From [Phialemoniopsis] sp. UDSM-2020 (lineage: Eukaryota > Ascomycota > Sordariomycetes > Thyridiales > Thyridiaceae), in contig JAEILZ010000005.1 in assembly GCA_018873225.1 (NCBI GenBank), positions 1,674,001 through 1,738,000 of the forward strand: a stretch of DNA of 64,000 nucleotides, written 5' to 3'. This document shows, in pieces, positions 11,153 to 22,127 of the stretch. The notes under the pieces are model-generated. The model worked only from the letters and a program-made list of their open reading frames with translations, was not told the origin of the DNA and searched no databases. Every line of letters starts with the position of its first letter. The first letter of the stretch is position 1. A program made the position numbers and the translations under genes.

Positions 11153-14100
11153 ATGATTCGAGGTGTTTCTTGCTCGAGCTTTGGTTGGTTGGTGACAGCG
11201 TGGCGACATTGATCATCACAGGACGAGAAGGATATGGCATCAGGGGCTCGGGGTCAGGCAGTTGCTTTTATATCTCATCTAGTCTAGTCTGACATCCATC
11301 TCTCGAAGCTGACGTAGTCTCACAGCCGGCTTCTCTCCAGATTCCATTCAGCCTCCTCGTCCGCCAGATGTCATCACCAAGTCTCGATTCAAAACACAGC
11401 CGCCATCTACACTCAACGTCGCCCCTATTTTAGCCACCGCAGCCGCCCGCGTCCTCCCGAAGGGCGGTGGAGCTGATGAGGCTCAAGACCCCTGGGCAAG
11501 AGAAGGAAGCAGGTTTACTGCCAGCAGAATCAAGTCGAGCCGTGAGGAGGACTTCAGCCTCACATAGGCCGCCCTCAACTCGACTCACAGCCTGTGTCAG
11601 AGAGCCTCATGGCTAAAAGGGGTAAAGCGCCGTGTAGGCTGCTGGCAGCTCGACATCCACGCCGCTCACATCGAGTGCAGCACGCAGTCAGCTGACTACT
11701 AAGCAGACCAGCTCTATCCGCACTCGCCAACGATAAGACTATTGGCCCTTTGCCCACTAGAACACCCAGGACGACAGGTTGCACAAGATCTCATCGCCAA
11801 CACTCTGCAGGAATCTCGCATGAGCGCAACTGACCTTGTCCCTGTAACATCTGCACGATGGCTGCGAAGTGAATCAGTCCGGCAACGCGATCTGGATCTC
11901 ATTCCGAAGGCTCGGGATCGTTTTGCCCTCGTCCCATCTTGTCTCTGTCGGCATCGCCGTCGTGGTCGTTGCCTGCACTGGAGATCAGCGGCATACAGAA
12001 TGAGCAGGAGTCGGGACGAAGGGCAAGAGAAGGGAGGATGGAAGCATGCCAGACAGTGTCCCATAGGCCGAGCCCTCGTTGGTCTCTGGATGGTAACTTA
12101 TGGTGAGATCATCTTGCAGCTGCGACGCAGACACGGCATTGATGGTGGCCAGATTGTGAGGGAGGAGGGTGAGGTGGGAGGGATATGCCTGCCTGCAAAG
12201 GCGGGATATATCAGATCTCAGTTTGGTGGTATCATGCTTCCAGAAGAGAAAATAGAAGCTTCATCTGAGGGGGGCAACAGAGGTCTGGCATAACATCCCT
12301 TTGGAATCCCGTATGCAAGGAACATCATGTAGCTGGGCCTGTCCCTGCGGAACGGGAGGGCAAGGGACAGCCGTGGAGACCGTGATCATTGGTCTGAGTT
12401 CCTGGATCTCAAACGTGGACGGTTCAGAGGCAAACTCACTCGAGTGGCCTCTGTAACTCTTGGGGCAGTCGAGCCGTTTATCAGCCGCCAATGCAAAACT
12501 CCCAGAGGCCTTTTCGAAGCGCTGACTGTCATAGTCAAGTATCGCCACCTTCACAGCATCCTATCTCGCCACCATGAGAGAGCTCGATTTTCCAGAAACC
12601 GTACATGTCGTGTCGTGGTGCCTGGCGTGAATTCCCCAAGTTGGCCTCTACCTATTGGAGGGGCGGCACAGATCTGGACACCTCAAACACCATCGTGAGC
12701 AATTGGCCAATGTTGGTGACCAATGTGTATGCAGGCGGGTCATGGCTCAGCCGCTCGTGCAGACGGCAATGCGCAGGTTCCCACAGGGCCGCCCGCGTAG
12801 CATACATGACAGCAAGATGCGCTGGATGGATCAGATTGTTGGATCTGTCATTGCAGGACAAGAGAGCCAATCGCATTCCCCAGAGACAGACAGTTTTGGG
12901 CTTCCAAAGCTCTAGTTTCAATAGCAGTCGCGCTGACAAAGACTTTACGGTATTTGAGATGAGAATATCGGACGAGGTTGTTTGGAGGGATATTCCCTGC
13001 GCGGAACAAGGAAAAGGGTCCTCGAACCCTTGCCTTGCTCCATGCGCCCACAACCACTGCTTGAACTTGGGCGGCCGAACGCCTGGCTAGACTTGCCATG
13101 ACGGGCAGAGTGCACAGGTCAACTGTTCAGGTTTGAAACACCAAGCAGGCGGAGATCGACTGGCAGGATGATGATGGAGGGGTCTGACCAAAGCAAGAAT
13201 AAGAGAGAAAAGTTAATAAAAGAAAAGAAAGTCTGAAAGCCGAACCAGAGTTGAAAGACCAAAGGTTTGCTTTGGTGGATTTGGTCAGACCCCATGCCAA
13301 CGTTTGTGGAGGAGTTTGCGAGGTGTATACAAAGACCCTTGGCCGAGCGTTGTTTGATCGTCAACCAGGCGAATGACGACACAACACATCATGAGATCAA
13401 CGTGGAGAGGTTTCCTCGCCCACGAACAAGCATGGTCCCTGCACCGGAATCCTTGTCTATGCCACTTCAGACATCGTGTGTGTCAGAACTCGAGGTTAGC
13501 TGCTGCAGTCCGAGATTCGTGCTCCCCCGCAGCAGATGAAGCTCATGATCATTCATGCAATTCATCCAATACAACTCAAGTGCTGCGGAGAACTGAAATG
13601 ACCTACTAACAATCGTGTACAACATTGGGAGAGTTAGAATGCACACGCCTACTTACAATGGTCTGTTTAGAGGCAGATGGTGAGATCATCATCTGTCGTT
13701 CAAAAGTCAATACCTGGCAGGGGTGTTGCAATTACAGGCCTGCAACCTCGTCAGAGAAACTTTCTAGAAGCCTGTAAAGAAAATGGTTGGCTGTAGACGG
13801 GACGGGACTGAGATGATGCCAATATCCGAACCGGCAGAACAAGCAGAGCAGCTGCAGCTTCTGCGGCCAATCGTGAGATTTGCACAACTGGAGAAGCAAG
13901 AGACACATGCCAAGAATGAAACCTTCTGACGAGTCTGTCGAGAAGAGGCACCTTGACCAAAACGAGAGTACGGAAGGAAGTCCGCATATGGCAGCATAAT
14001 CTTTTCGCGAAGATCGCAGACTCCTGTGGTGAAAACTGCGATGGTGCGATGAAGGTTTGGCTCGCCATGCTCCCTCTGCAGTCGTGCCATAGCATTTACG

Positions 14101-16853
14101 AGAGAAAGAGGAAATGAACGACATCCCCGCACTCAGGAAGATGCGACAGCATCGGAAGATGAGTCTGTATGTATCACCATGCATGCCAGAGTTGCCACCT
14201 GGGTGGAAAGCTGAACCTGTCAGTACGGCAGGTCCCGTTTTCAATCCCTCCCCAGACCCTGACAGTCGCGAAAACTGCCCACTTTTTGCTTTGGGACAAT
14301 CATACCTCGAGCTACCCTGCCACTCGATGAGGATCGTGCGGTAGTACTGAGGTTGAGCATTAGGGTTCGCCAGTTCGGAGATCTGCCTCACTACCGAGCG
14401 CTCTCACCCCGGCCGGTGCGACCTTGGACGGAGCAAAGCACCGAAATGGTTTGGGTATGTGGGAGGTCTCAGGCATGCCAACCGCAGCAGCTTCGGGACA
14501 TCCAGCCCTGTGGAACTTGCGTAGCCATGTGCGATGCGACACAGGGACAATTTTTCGTTGTCCAGGGTTGGCAAGATGTTTCTCGATAGTTACGGCATGA
14601 GTCCAAGCCAGAGAAGTGCTGTCGAGCAAAGGTAGGCTTCAAGACGGCACAGTCTGAGGGACATCCGTGACTGCGTATAGAACGAGGAGTAGGATGATGA
14701 CCTGGCACTCGGACTTGTCCGAGGATAAGGCATAAACTGTCCGATCAGCTCATAATAGCTGTAATTACTCCGACAGTGGCTTGGTGCAATAAGAGGTCGC
14801 CATGGCTTGCCTTAGCAGTTCCTGAATAAGGACGGATGCCACGAAAGGGCGTGGGCGTCCATTGCGGACATGTCATGTTTCCACGTTCTGGCATGTTAGC
14901 TATGGCATGATCAGAGTTTTCAGGTGTTAGTAGCCCCTCAAACAACATTGTGTGCCACTTTAATCTAAAAGCAATAAGGCTTCGCGAACCATTTCCGGTG
15001 ATAGACTCACACCGCGCCATCCAAAAGCAGAGCCGCCAGCAAGCATTTCCTGGGGATGCGTGGGTCAGATGCAAAGCCCGACGCCTAGCAGTCCCAGGTC
15101 CCATGATCTCTCCGTCACCCGCATCGGAACTGTCAATAAACTTTCCGATGAAGGATAAGCTGTATATGTGATGACAGAAGAGCCAAGTGATGTAAATGAG
15201 ACTGCACGAAGGGGGGAGCCAGGGGTTTGACAGGCGGCCGACGCCACTCTCCCCACATTCGACTACAACTTCGAAGTTAATGTCGGCCGTTAGACGAGAC
15301 GTTTTACCCGGCACGTGGCTTTTATCCAGTCCCACTTCCTTTCTTCCGGCGTGATCGACACGGCTTCGAACCCGCCTGCCGTGAGGTTCGAGTTACGTCC
15401 CGTCATTGATTGCTACTCTGCTGGTCCAAGGAAGCATCTTAGATAGCTTCTTCGATGTTGAAAGACGAGCCATCGTTGCACGAGTAGAATTCAATATGAG
15501 AGACTGTTCTGGTTGAGATGGAATACCCTCAGGGTTCAGGACAGTTAGCGAGCGGTTGTGTGGGGAAGACAGGGGCAGCTGTCAGGAACCTTGCCATGAT
15601 CTCCAAACAAGCCCTGTCTTATCTTTTCTATGGTCAACTTGGCGTCCAAAGTCTGAAATGCTGAGCAGTACCTTTTTCGTTCGTTGAACCACCAAATAGA
15701 CTGGCTGGGAACTAGATGCTCATCAAATTACCGAAGTGTCGGACGCACTCAGTCGACAAGACTCAGAGTGTATCGCGAGGAGATGCTTGGATCTCAATCC
15801 CAATGCATGCCGTCACACCAAAGTCGTCACAATCTGGCCCAGATAGGAAGCTGTACGGAGTACGGGGCACAGCAACATATACACTATTCCAGGTGTCCCG
15901 CTCAGGGGAGTTGCGGGCCCTCTACCGAAGTCTGGTAGATAGTCTTCAGTGATCCCTGATTGTAATCTATTTCGTCAGGGGGAAGAGGTTGGGGACGCTT
16001 GTTGGAGATGACGCCCGTGATTATCACACTGGCAGACGTTGTTCGGGCAGGAGGATGAATGAAGGCTGGCTGCACACCTATTGAGCTTGTTGGGACCAAG
16101 GTGTTCAGCTGTGACACTCCACAACACTCCCAAGCAAGGGACACACACTACTCCATACACTAGCTGCTGCGGGGTGCAGCGGAGAGTTTTGATCGGTAGT
16201 GTCAAGTTTCAGGATGGGGGGATCTAGACAACTGCATTTTATCCACACGTGCCGGTTTGATCTCAGTGGAAGTGTCACACGCAGTGGCACGTATGGCGCT
16301 TGTGCAATGAAACATGCCTACCCACGTGGCGAACATGGAGAAAAGGATGTCAAAGGTCGATAAGTCGTGTCTCAATCGATGCTGTCGAGCACACCTCGCA
16401 GTGGGAGAGATGATGATGTAGAGGCCCATATCCATCTGGAGAGGGCATATACTGACTTCGAGCTTCGCTCGAGAATTATTGTTAGCCAGGTACTCCATAC
16501 TTGACTTACCACAGTCATTGATAAGCCCCCCATACAAAGCGTAGTAGTGACAAGGTATGTGTGCGCTCGAAAAGATAGGCGTCGGAACTCGTGAAAAACG
16601 AGGAGCTCAACGCCCATCGACAGTCCTCCGGCCATTGCAATCGTGGAATCAGTTGTTGGTACAAGCTTTTCGAAAGTTGTCGACTATCAATTTACCACAG
16701 TCTTCTTCTTTTCGAGGCAGGGCACACCCCTGCCCCCCCTGATGCTGGTTAGGCCACCTGGAGGGAGTTCGGTCCGTGAACCGCTGGGTGGATCTGGCCC
16801 CAGATTACATACAGGATGTGCAGGGTGGTCCCCAGCCTCTGAGTGTTCATGAA

Positions 16854-16878
16854 GTAGGTACAGTACCTGGGTACCTAC
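16854..16878. repeat. ACCTA-type inverted repeat
   Basis: Arms GTAGGTAC (16854-16861) and GTACCTAC (16871-16878) are perfect reverse complements around a 9-bp spacer that itself contains AGTACCT. It is one of several similar palindromes in the non-coding parts of this window. Confidence 0.65.
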
Positions 16879-19800
16879 CTATTACCCTCATGATTGGCGC
16901 TGGGAGAGGTACTGGCACTGTATTGGTGTTGCTCCACGATTGTGAGCCGGCAGTGATGTTCATATTTGACAGACGACACATGAACAACCGTCAGCAGGAG
17001 GACGTCCCTGACATCACGATTTCTGGAACGAACACAAATGAGCACACACAGTGTCATTGACGACGTACCGACCCCATCCATCGTTGTTTGGGTGCTTTGA
17101 GTGCTTTGCGTGTACAAGGTTAGGGGCTGCGGGTTGCTGCAAGGCGGTGGCAGAGTACCCGAAGCTCCGGAGCGGCAATTGCGCAGTGTGACGGTCGTAG
17201 CTAAGCCATTCGAAGGAAGGCTCCTGAGCATCAGCACTATCAGCATAACTAGTCTCGCACGCTCCAAGAGGTTTCCAGGGTTGGTGCTCCCTGTTCTGTA
17301 GAATGGCACGAGACTGGAGACATGGTTGCGGAAATCCCCAATCAGTACCGCAATTTCGATTCGGAGAGTTTCACAGACCTGCTAGGTATATTGCTCGCCA
17401 ACATATACGCAAGCATGGTAGTCTTCAGGGTACGAGGGCGCGAAGAAGCTTGTGTGGGCGCCTCGAGTAGTGTGAGGAGTTGAGGCCACTCCAGGAAGCC
17501 CGGCAAGCGGAACCGCTGAAAGTATGTGCCGCTGTGTTGAGCTTCCAATGCATTCAAAGTGTTTTTTGCGCCTCGCCTCGTGGGTCATGCATTCGCGCAT
17601 ACATGCATCTGCGGCCTGCATATGCATACAATGTCGTAGCTGAGGGGTCCGATCCACATTGACCAGGAGAGTGAAGCGTAAGATTTCTGTATGTCGACAA
17701 TGCGGTGTCAAACACAGCTAGCTTTATGTGATGCTTATGAAATAGAACAATCGCTCAAAGAAAAGCATCGTGGTATAAGGTAGACTAGAGAAGGTAGCTT
17801 TGGTGTTGTTTGTCCTTGTGATGAGACAATGGACGCCGAAATAAGAGAAGAAAAAAAACACAGGGTGCGATTCTTCCCGTCGGAGATGGATGCTGCAGCT
17901 TGTACAGCGGCAGGTACCATGGTAGAAGATAGCCTGGAGGTGAAGGAGCGAAGGCAGGTGCATACAGACAGGTCTGCCTAGAGGCGAACCTGCGTTGGTT
18001 GAGGCCACTTCAGGATTGGATTCGACAGCATTCGGCTCCGAATCTAAGCCAAGTCTACGACACATTCTTGTTTCCATCTTTCAAACACACAAACGCTCAA
18101 GATCGACTTTCATTTGTCGACACCGTCGAGGACAGGGGTCGTGTTAGTCGGCAGGCCGTGATTGGCGCTTGTCTCCCATGTTTTGTTTCACTATTGAGTG
18201 CTCTGCGCCCAAGGAGAACACCTCCTCGTCGTTCCTATCTCGGCCTTTATTTGGTGCATTAAGGCTTGGGCCGGGACCTGCTTGATATTACGTCGACACC
18301 AACAGGAATAAACTTGCCGTGGCTGGAAACCAGGACTCAGGATTGCACAACAGCGAGAGACGCACATTCGCTTACGCTTTCCTGATAATCCCCGACCTCA
18401 TCTCGGACGGCAAGCCATGCGGCGGCGGGATCAATGGCCGAGCTGATGGATGGCCTGGCTCGAGGTGTCGTTGTCCGTTAATGCCCACATACCTACAGCG
18501 TACGCCTGTCTGTGAGGAAATGCGTACTCGTCCATGGATTCAGCAATCGGAGCCTTTGGTGCCTAGTGCCAGCCACATCCATAATCATGTGGCCATAACT
18601 CAAGATTGATCTTCAATGCAGGCATATTGCTTCCTGTAGGTCAACGCTCCTCAACTTCTCAAAGCAGTCGTCCTGATCTTCACCGACTAATTGGGGTCGT
18701 ATCAAAGAGTGCGGAGAAGCCACCCATCGATGCGACTACTTGATGGGTACCCCGGATCAGCCAACATCCCCATGCTGAGCCAATGCTCGAAACCGCCATG
18801 GCAGGAGTCACCTTGTGAACACTTGCATGCACTGAATCTCGACACGAGGTTCCATGATCGTCAAGCCTAGCCTCATAGACTCTGTCTCTGGATCAGGGGT
18901 CAGAGAAGACATCTGGCCGGCCTCACGACAACCACACACGAGCAGGGTACCTGGACCCTCCGTCACCTTCCCTGTCGAGGCTGCACCGTGGACGCCTTCT
19001 GGAACGTCATGTAGACGATCGGATTCGGTGGGCTTCCTGCCGCAGGCACACAGGGTTCCCCATCTACAACCCACCATATACTAACGCCACTACCTTGCTT
19101 GCGGCGCTAATGCTGGCTGTCTGCCGGTGCCTCTCCGAATATTCCTTGCCTCTCACTCAGGAACGGCGTAGGAGTGCATTCGACGTGGGTACTGCTCCGA
19201 ATCATCCATCTCTTAGTCCTCGGCGATTACATTTGTGCTCCTTGCGAGATTTCAGTGTGTCATAGCTTGGGGCGAGTTGGTCATGGGGTATCGCCAGCGA
19301 AGGCCATCGCTACCAGCTTTCGTCGGCTTATGCCGTCTGGGGAGTTTCGGACCATGAAAACGAAAGGTCCCTGTCCATGATTGCCCACCCCAGACACGTC
19401 ACGACTTCGGACGAACAGAGAAACCAACGCTTTGCTCCGTTCACCTGTTGTTTTCAGAAAGTATGGAAATTCCGGGACTGCAAGCTCGGCTGCCCCTTTG
19501 CTCCCGCTCAACCATGCATAAAAACAGGCACATATTATACAAAGCTTGGAGACCAGAGTTGGCGGGAGCGGGATCAGGGCGGCTCGAGAGAGGCCTTCCC
19601 GGAAGCCGATTGACCAAGCATAATCATGCACCTGCTGAACTGGATATGACAGCAATAGCACAGCTCGTCGTTGATGGCAAAGATAGAGAAATGCTGCATC
19701 GAAGTGACGAGCGTTCATAAACGGCAGAGCAAACAAGGAAGGGGGAAGATGGGCCTGCGGATCCGAAAGGCACGCACACGGACGAGTCTACTTTGCGTAG

Positions 19801-20770
19801 AGATTAGCGTCGGCGTCACTCGACCGAAGCGCATCTGAGTGCCAAGACCGCTATTGGCAGGGGTGCCGTTGTCTTGTGCGATTTGGTGGCCCTTGGTTCC
19901 GGCGAACGCCCCGCTATCGCGACTTGCCAAACTTGTCCATCTTCTCTACCACTCCGCTTCTGTGGGACTACAAGTCGCAAAAGGCTTCGCTCCGGCAGTT
20001 GCGTGAAACTTGGGATGAGAGCCGGCCGGCGTGATGGTCAAAGGTGTGAAATGGATTGCAGACCTCCAGACTTCAAGCTAGATGTGCAGTCCGTGGATCA
20101 ACTCGTCACCAGGCCATTGCTACTCACCTGCTCCAAACCTGCCGAGGCACACGCACTATGCCAGGGATTAGCAGGCCGTTGGACGAGCCGAGTACATACA
20201 CGCCGACAGCAAAACTACAGGAGGGTGAAATAGGTATGTGCCCTTGTCTTGAAGGGGAAGTCGGACCATGGACCCGCCGCTGCCAACCAACTCAGAGGAA
20301 GCCATGCGACGTAGGTAAATTGGTGGACCTCGAAGCCCCCGGTCATCGACTCCAGGTACCATACCATACACCCCGGGGGGGACCGATTGCCGCTCGCACA
20401 CGCGCAGAATCGACATCAACAAGGCAACATGGCCATCGGATCGCTGGGGGACAGAACCGTCGAGGCGTGCGAGGGTAGGTATGGAGGCACAACAGACCCC
20501 AACCTCGAAGTAATTAGCGGAGCAATGGTGTGGATGGCTCCCCGCTAGATTCTTTGGTCCAGGCGGGACCAGAGATCAAGGCTAGGCACCGTTCCAGTCA
20601 TATCCAGGCCCCCTAATGGTGCCTTACCTAAGCTTCTGAGGGGCTCACTCACACCTCTTTGGCAGAAGATCACCAATTTTTTTTCACTCACCCGCCGTTG
20701 TATGATGAGAGGGAACAGACGCAGCGCCTGTGCTCGTTTTCCACACCCTACGTCCACGCTCACCTGTCAC

Positions 20771-20832
20771 CACACTCGCGCGCATATACATACCGCACGC
20801 ACACATACGCACGCACACACACGCCCACACAC
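20771..20832. repeat. Imperfect CA/GCAC-rich microsatellite
   Basis: About 60 bp of mostly alternating C and A with interspersed G and T (CGCACGCACACATACGCACG and similar). It sits about 1.3 kb upstream of the xlnR start and is followed by a GCGGGG box at 20845-20850. Confidence 0.75.
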
Positions 20833-20844
20833 CTCCTCCTGTGG

Positions 20845-21852
20845 GCGGGGGGCCTGTCAAGTGTCTGCCCATCCTGAATGTATTTCATCCCGCCTTGTAT
20901 ATTGTCCCCCCAATATAAATGCGATTCCTCGATATTGCCTCGCTGAGAGGGCGAGCACACTCTCACCAATCGAAATCGACCTGATCAACAGAGCTTCACA
21001 CGCAAACCTCTGTTGTATATGCATGCCAAGCCTTCAGACATAGTCACAGAAAGTGCTGTCACGAAGCAGGAACCGATCAACAATTACCGACTTCCAGGCC
21101 TTGCTCGAATTGGCATCCTTTGGCCCTTTTGGCCAGTCTGTCTCCCTCCGCGCCAACTTCAAGCACTATCGAGCTTCTTCGTCCATCCCTGACAAGGCAG
21201 GAGACCTTGAAGCTAGGCTGGGTCCCATTCTGTTGTTCTCTGGCCGGGCAGCATTGTCTTGTATAGCTGCGGGCAGAGGGAACCAGAGGATCCCAGATAC
21301 CACCGTCATATCGAACTAGTCACCTCGGTATTGTTCAGTCGTCTTCGTCTCTGCGTTACTCGTTCCCGCAGGCCTGAGATTTGAGTCGTGGACGAGCACC
21401 CCGGTGTGAGGTTTCTACTCAGTTCGTTCGCTGGTCTTGCATCCGGAGCTTGAATTGGTATGTCGGTCTCATTTCTTGGTTCACTCCATCCATGCCCTGC
21501 CTGCCCGTCTGCTTGCCTCTCTCTCTTCTTGCAACATCTAGGTCAACCTGAACGGGAACCCCAGTCACCATCTGCTCGTTACCCCTGTCATCTGGCCCGC
21601 CTTCCACTTGCATCTTACACCCCCCGACCCCGCCATCCCATATGAAGCCTGGCCCCTGGTTCCCCATCGTGCAGAAGCTTCTGTGCCGTGGCCATCCAAC
21701 GACTGCGCGTTGATCCCCTCCCATCCATTGTTTGGGCCTCCCTTATGCTGGTTAACATAACATCATGCTCATGCCCTCCAAGAACCTTCCCCACACTGCA
21801 ATTCTTCGGTCCGCTCAAGTACCGCTGACCACAGAGCTTCCCGTCTGGCTAG
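20845..21852. promoter_or_regulatory. Candidate CreA/Cre1 and XlnR sites upstream of xlnR
   Basis: Matches to the carbon-catabolite repressor consensus SYGGRG are seen at 20845-20850 (GCGGGG, plus strand), 21399-21404 (CCGGGG, minus), 21559-21564 (CTGGGG, minus) and 21628-21633 (GCGGGG, minus). A GGCTAG at 21847-21852 fits the XlnR consensus GGCTAR and would allow autoregulation. CreA repression of xlnR is established in Aspergillus and Trichoderma. Such six-base matches also occur by chance, so only the clustering between 21399 and 21633 is suggestive. Confidence 0.35.
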
Positions 21853-22024
21853 CTGCTCCTCCGTCGCCAAGGGCAAAGATATAGATATCTGCATCGTCCA
21901 CCTCACCTTTTCACCGGCCTTCCCTCGTCACCTTCCAAGGCTTCCCTCTGGATAAAGACGTTAGCTGAGCTTCACCCAACTGCTCTCACTCGTTCGAAGT
22001 TGGCTCTTGTCCTTGCTATTATCT

Positions 22025-22048
22025 ATGCTTCAGAACAGCACTTGTTAG
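22025..22048 (+). promoter_or_regulatory. Short upstream ORF in the presumed xlnR leader
   Basis: ATG at 22025 opens a seven-codon frame (MLQNSTC) with a TAG ending at 22048, 79 bp before the xlnR ATG. A second one, 27 codons, runs from 21745 to 21828. Whether they lie in the mRNA depends on the unknown transcription start; if so they would reduce translation of xlnR. Confidence 0.35.
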
Positions 22049-22127
22049 CTGGTACCGCCTTGCCATCTCTCGGCCTCCTGCAACCCTGGACATATTTCCC
22101 TTCGCAAAACCTCGAAATCTAGCATCG

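Larger units (their letters stand above)
10491..22127. other. 11.6-kb gene desert between UTP21 and xlnR
   Basis: No gene is recognisable in this stretch. The longest open frames (about 180-220 codons, near 11742-12293, 13732-14391 and 14745-15335) have no similarity I know, overlap frames on the other strand and show no splice pattern that would join them into a longer protein. I see no transposase, reverse transcriptase or integrase fragments and no obvious long terminal repeats. Local features are a GTCGA triplet repeat at 10931-10945, a 12-bp perfect tandem duplication at 11129-11152, an ACCTA-type inverted repeat at 16854-16878 and a CA-rich tract at 20771-20832. From about 21050 to 22127 the plus strand becomes pyrimidine-rich, as is common for fungal promoters and leaders. 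The distal part could hold enhancer-like elements, a non-coding RNA or degenerate sequence. Confidence 0.6.

Noticed and set aside
11742..12293. 183-codon open frame on the plus strand in the gene desert
   Set aside because: No family resemblance, basic low-information sequence, and a minus-strand open frame overlaps it; best explained by chance.
13732..14391. 219-codon open frame on the minus strand
   Set aside because: Ser/Arg/Cys-rich translation without domain; overlapping frames in two other phases on the same strand have equal length quality.
14745..15335. 196-codon open frame on the minus strand
   Set aside because: No motif, no splice partner and no resemblance to any family I know.
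15341..15400. tRNA-like B-box GGCTTCGAACCCGCC
   Set aside because: No matching A box, anticodon arm or acceptor stem around it on either strand.
10491..22127. Transposon or RIP-mutated repeat remnants in the desert
   Set aside because: I saw no reverse transcriptase, transposase or terminal repeat fragments and no strong A+T bias; a database search could still find decayed copies.
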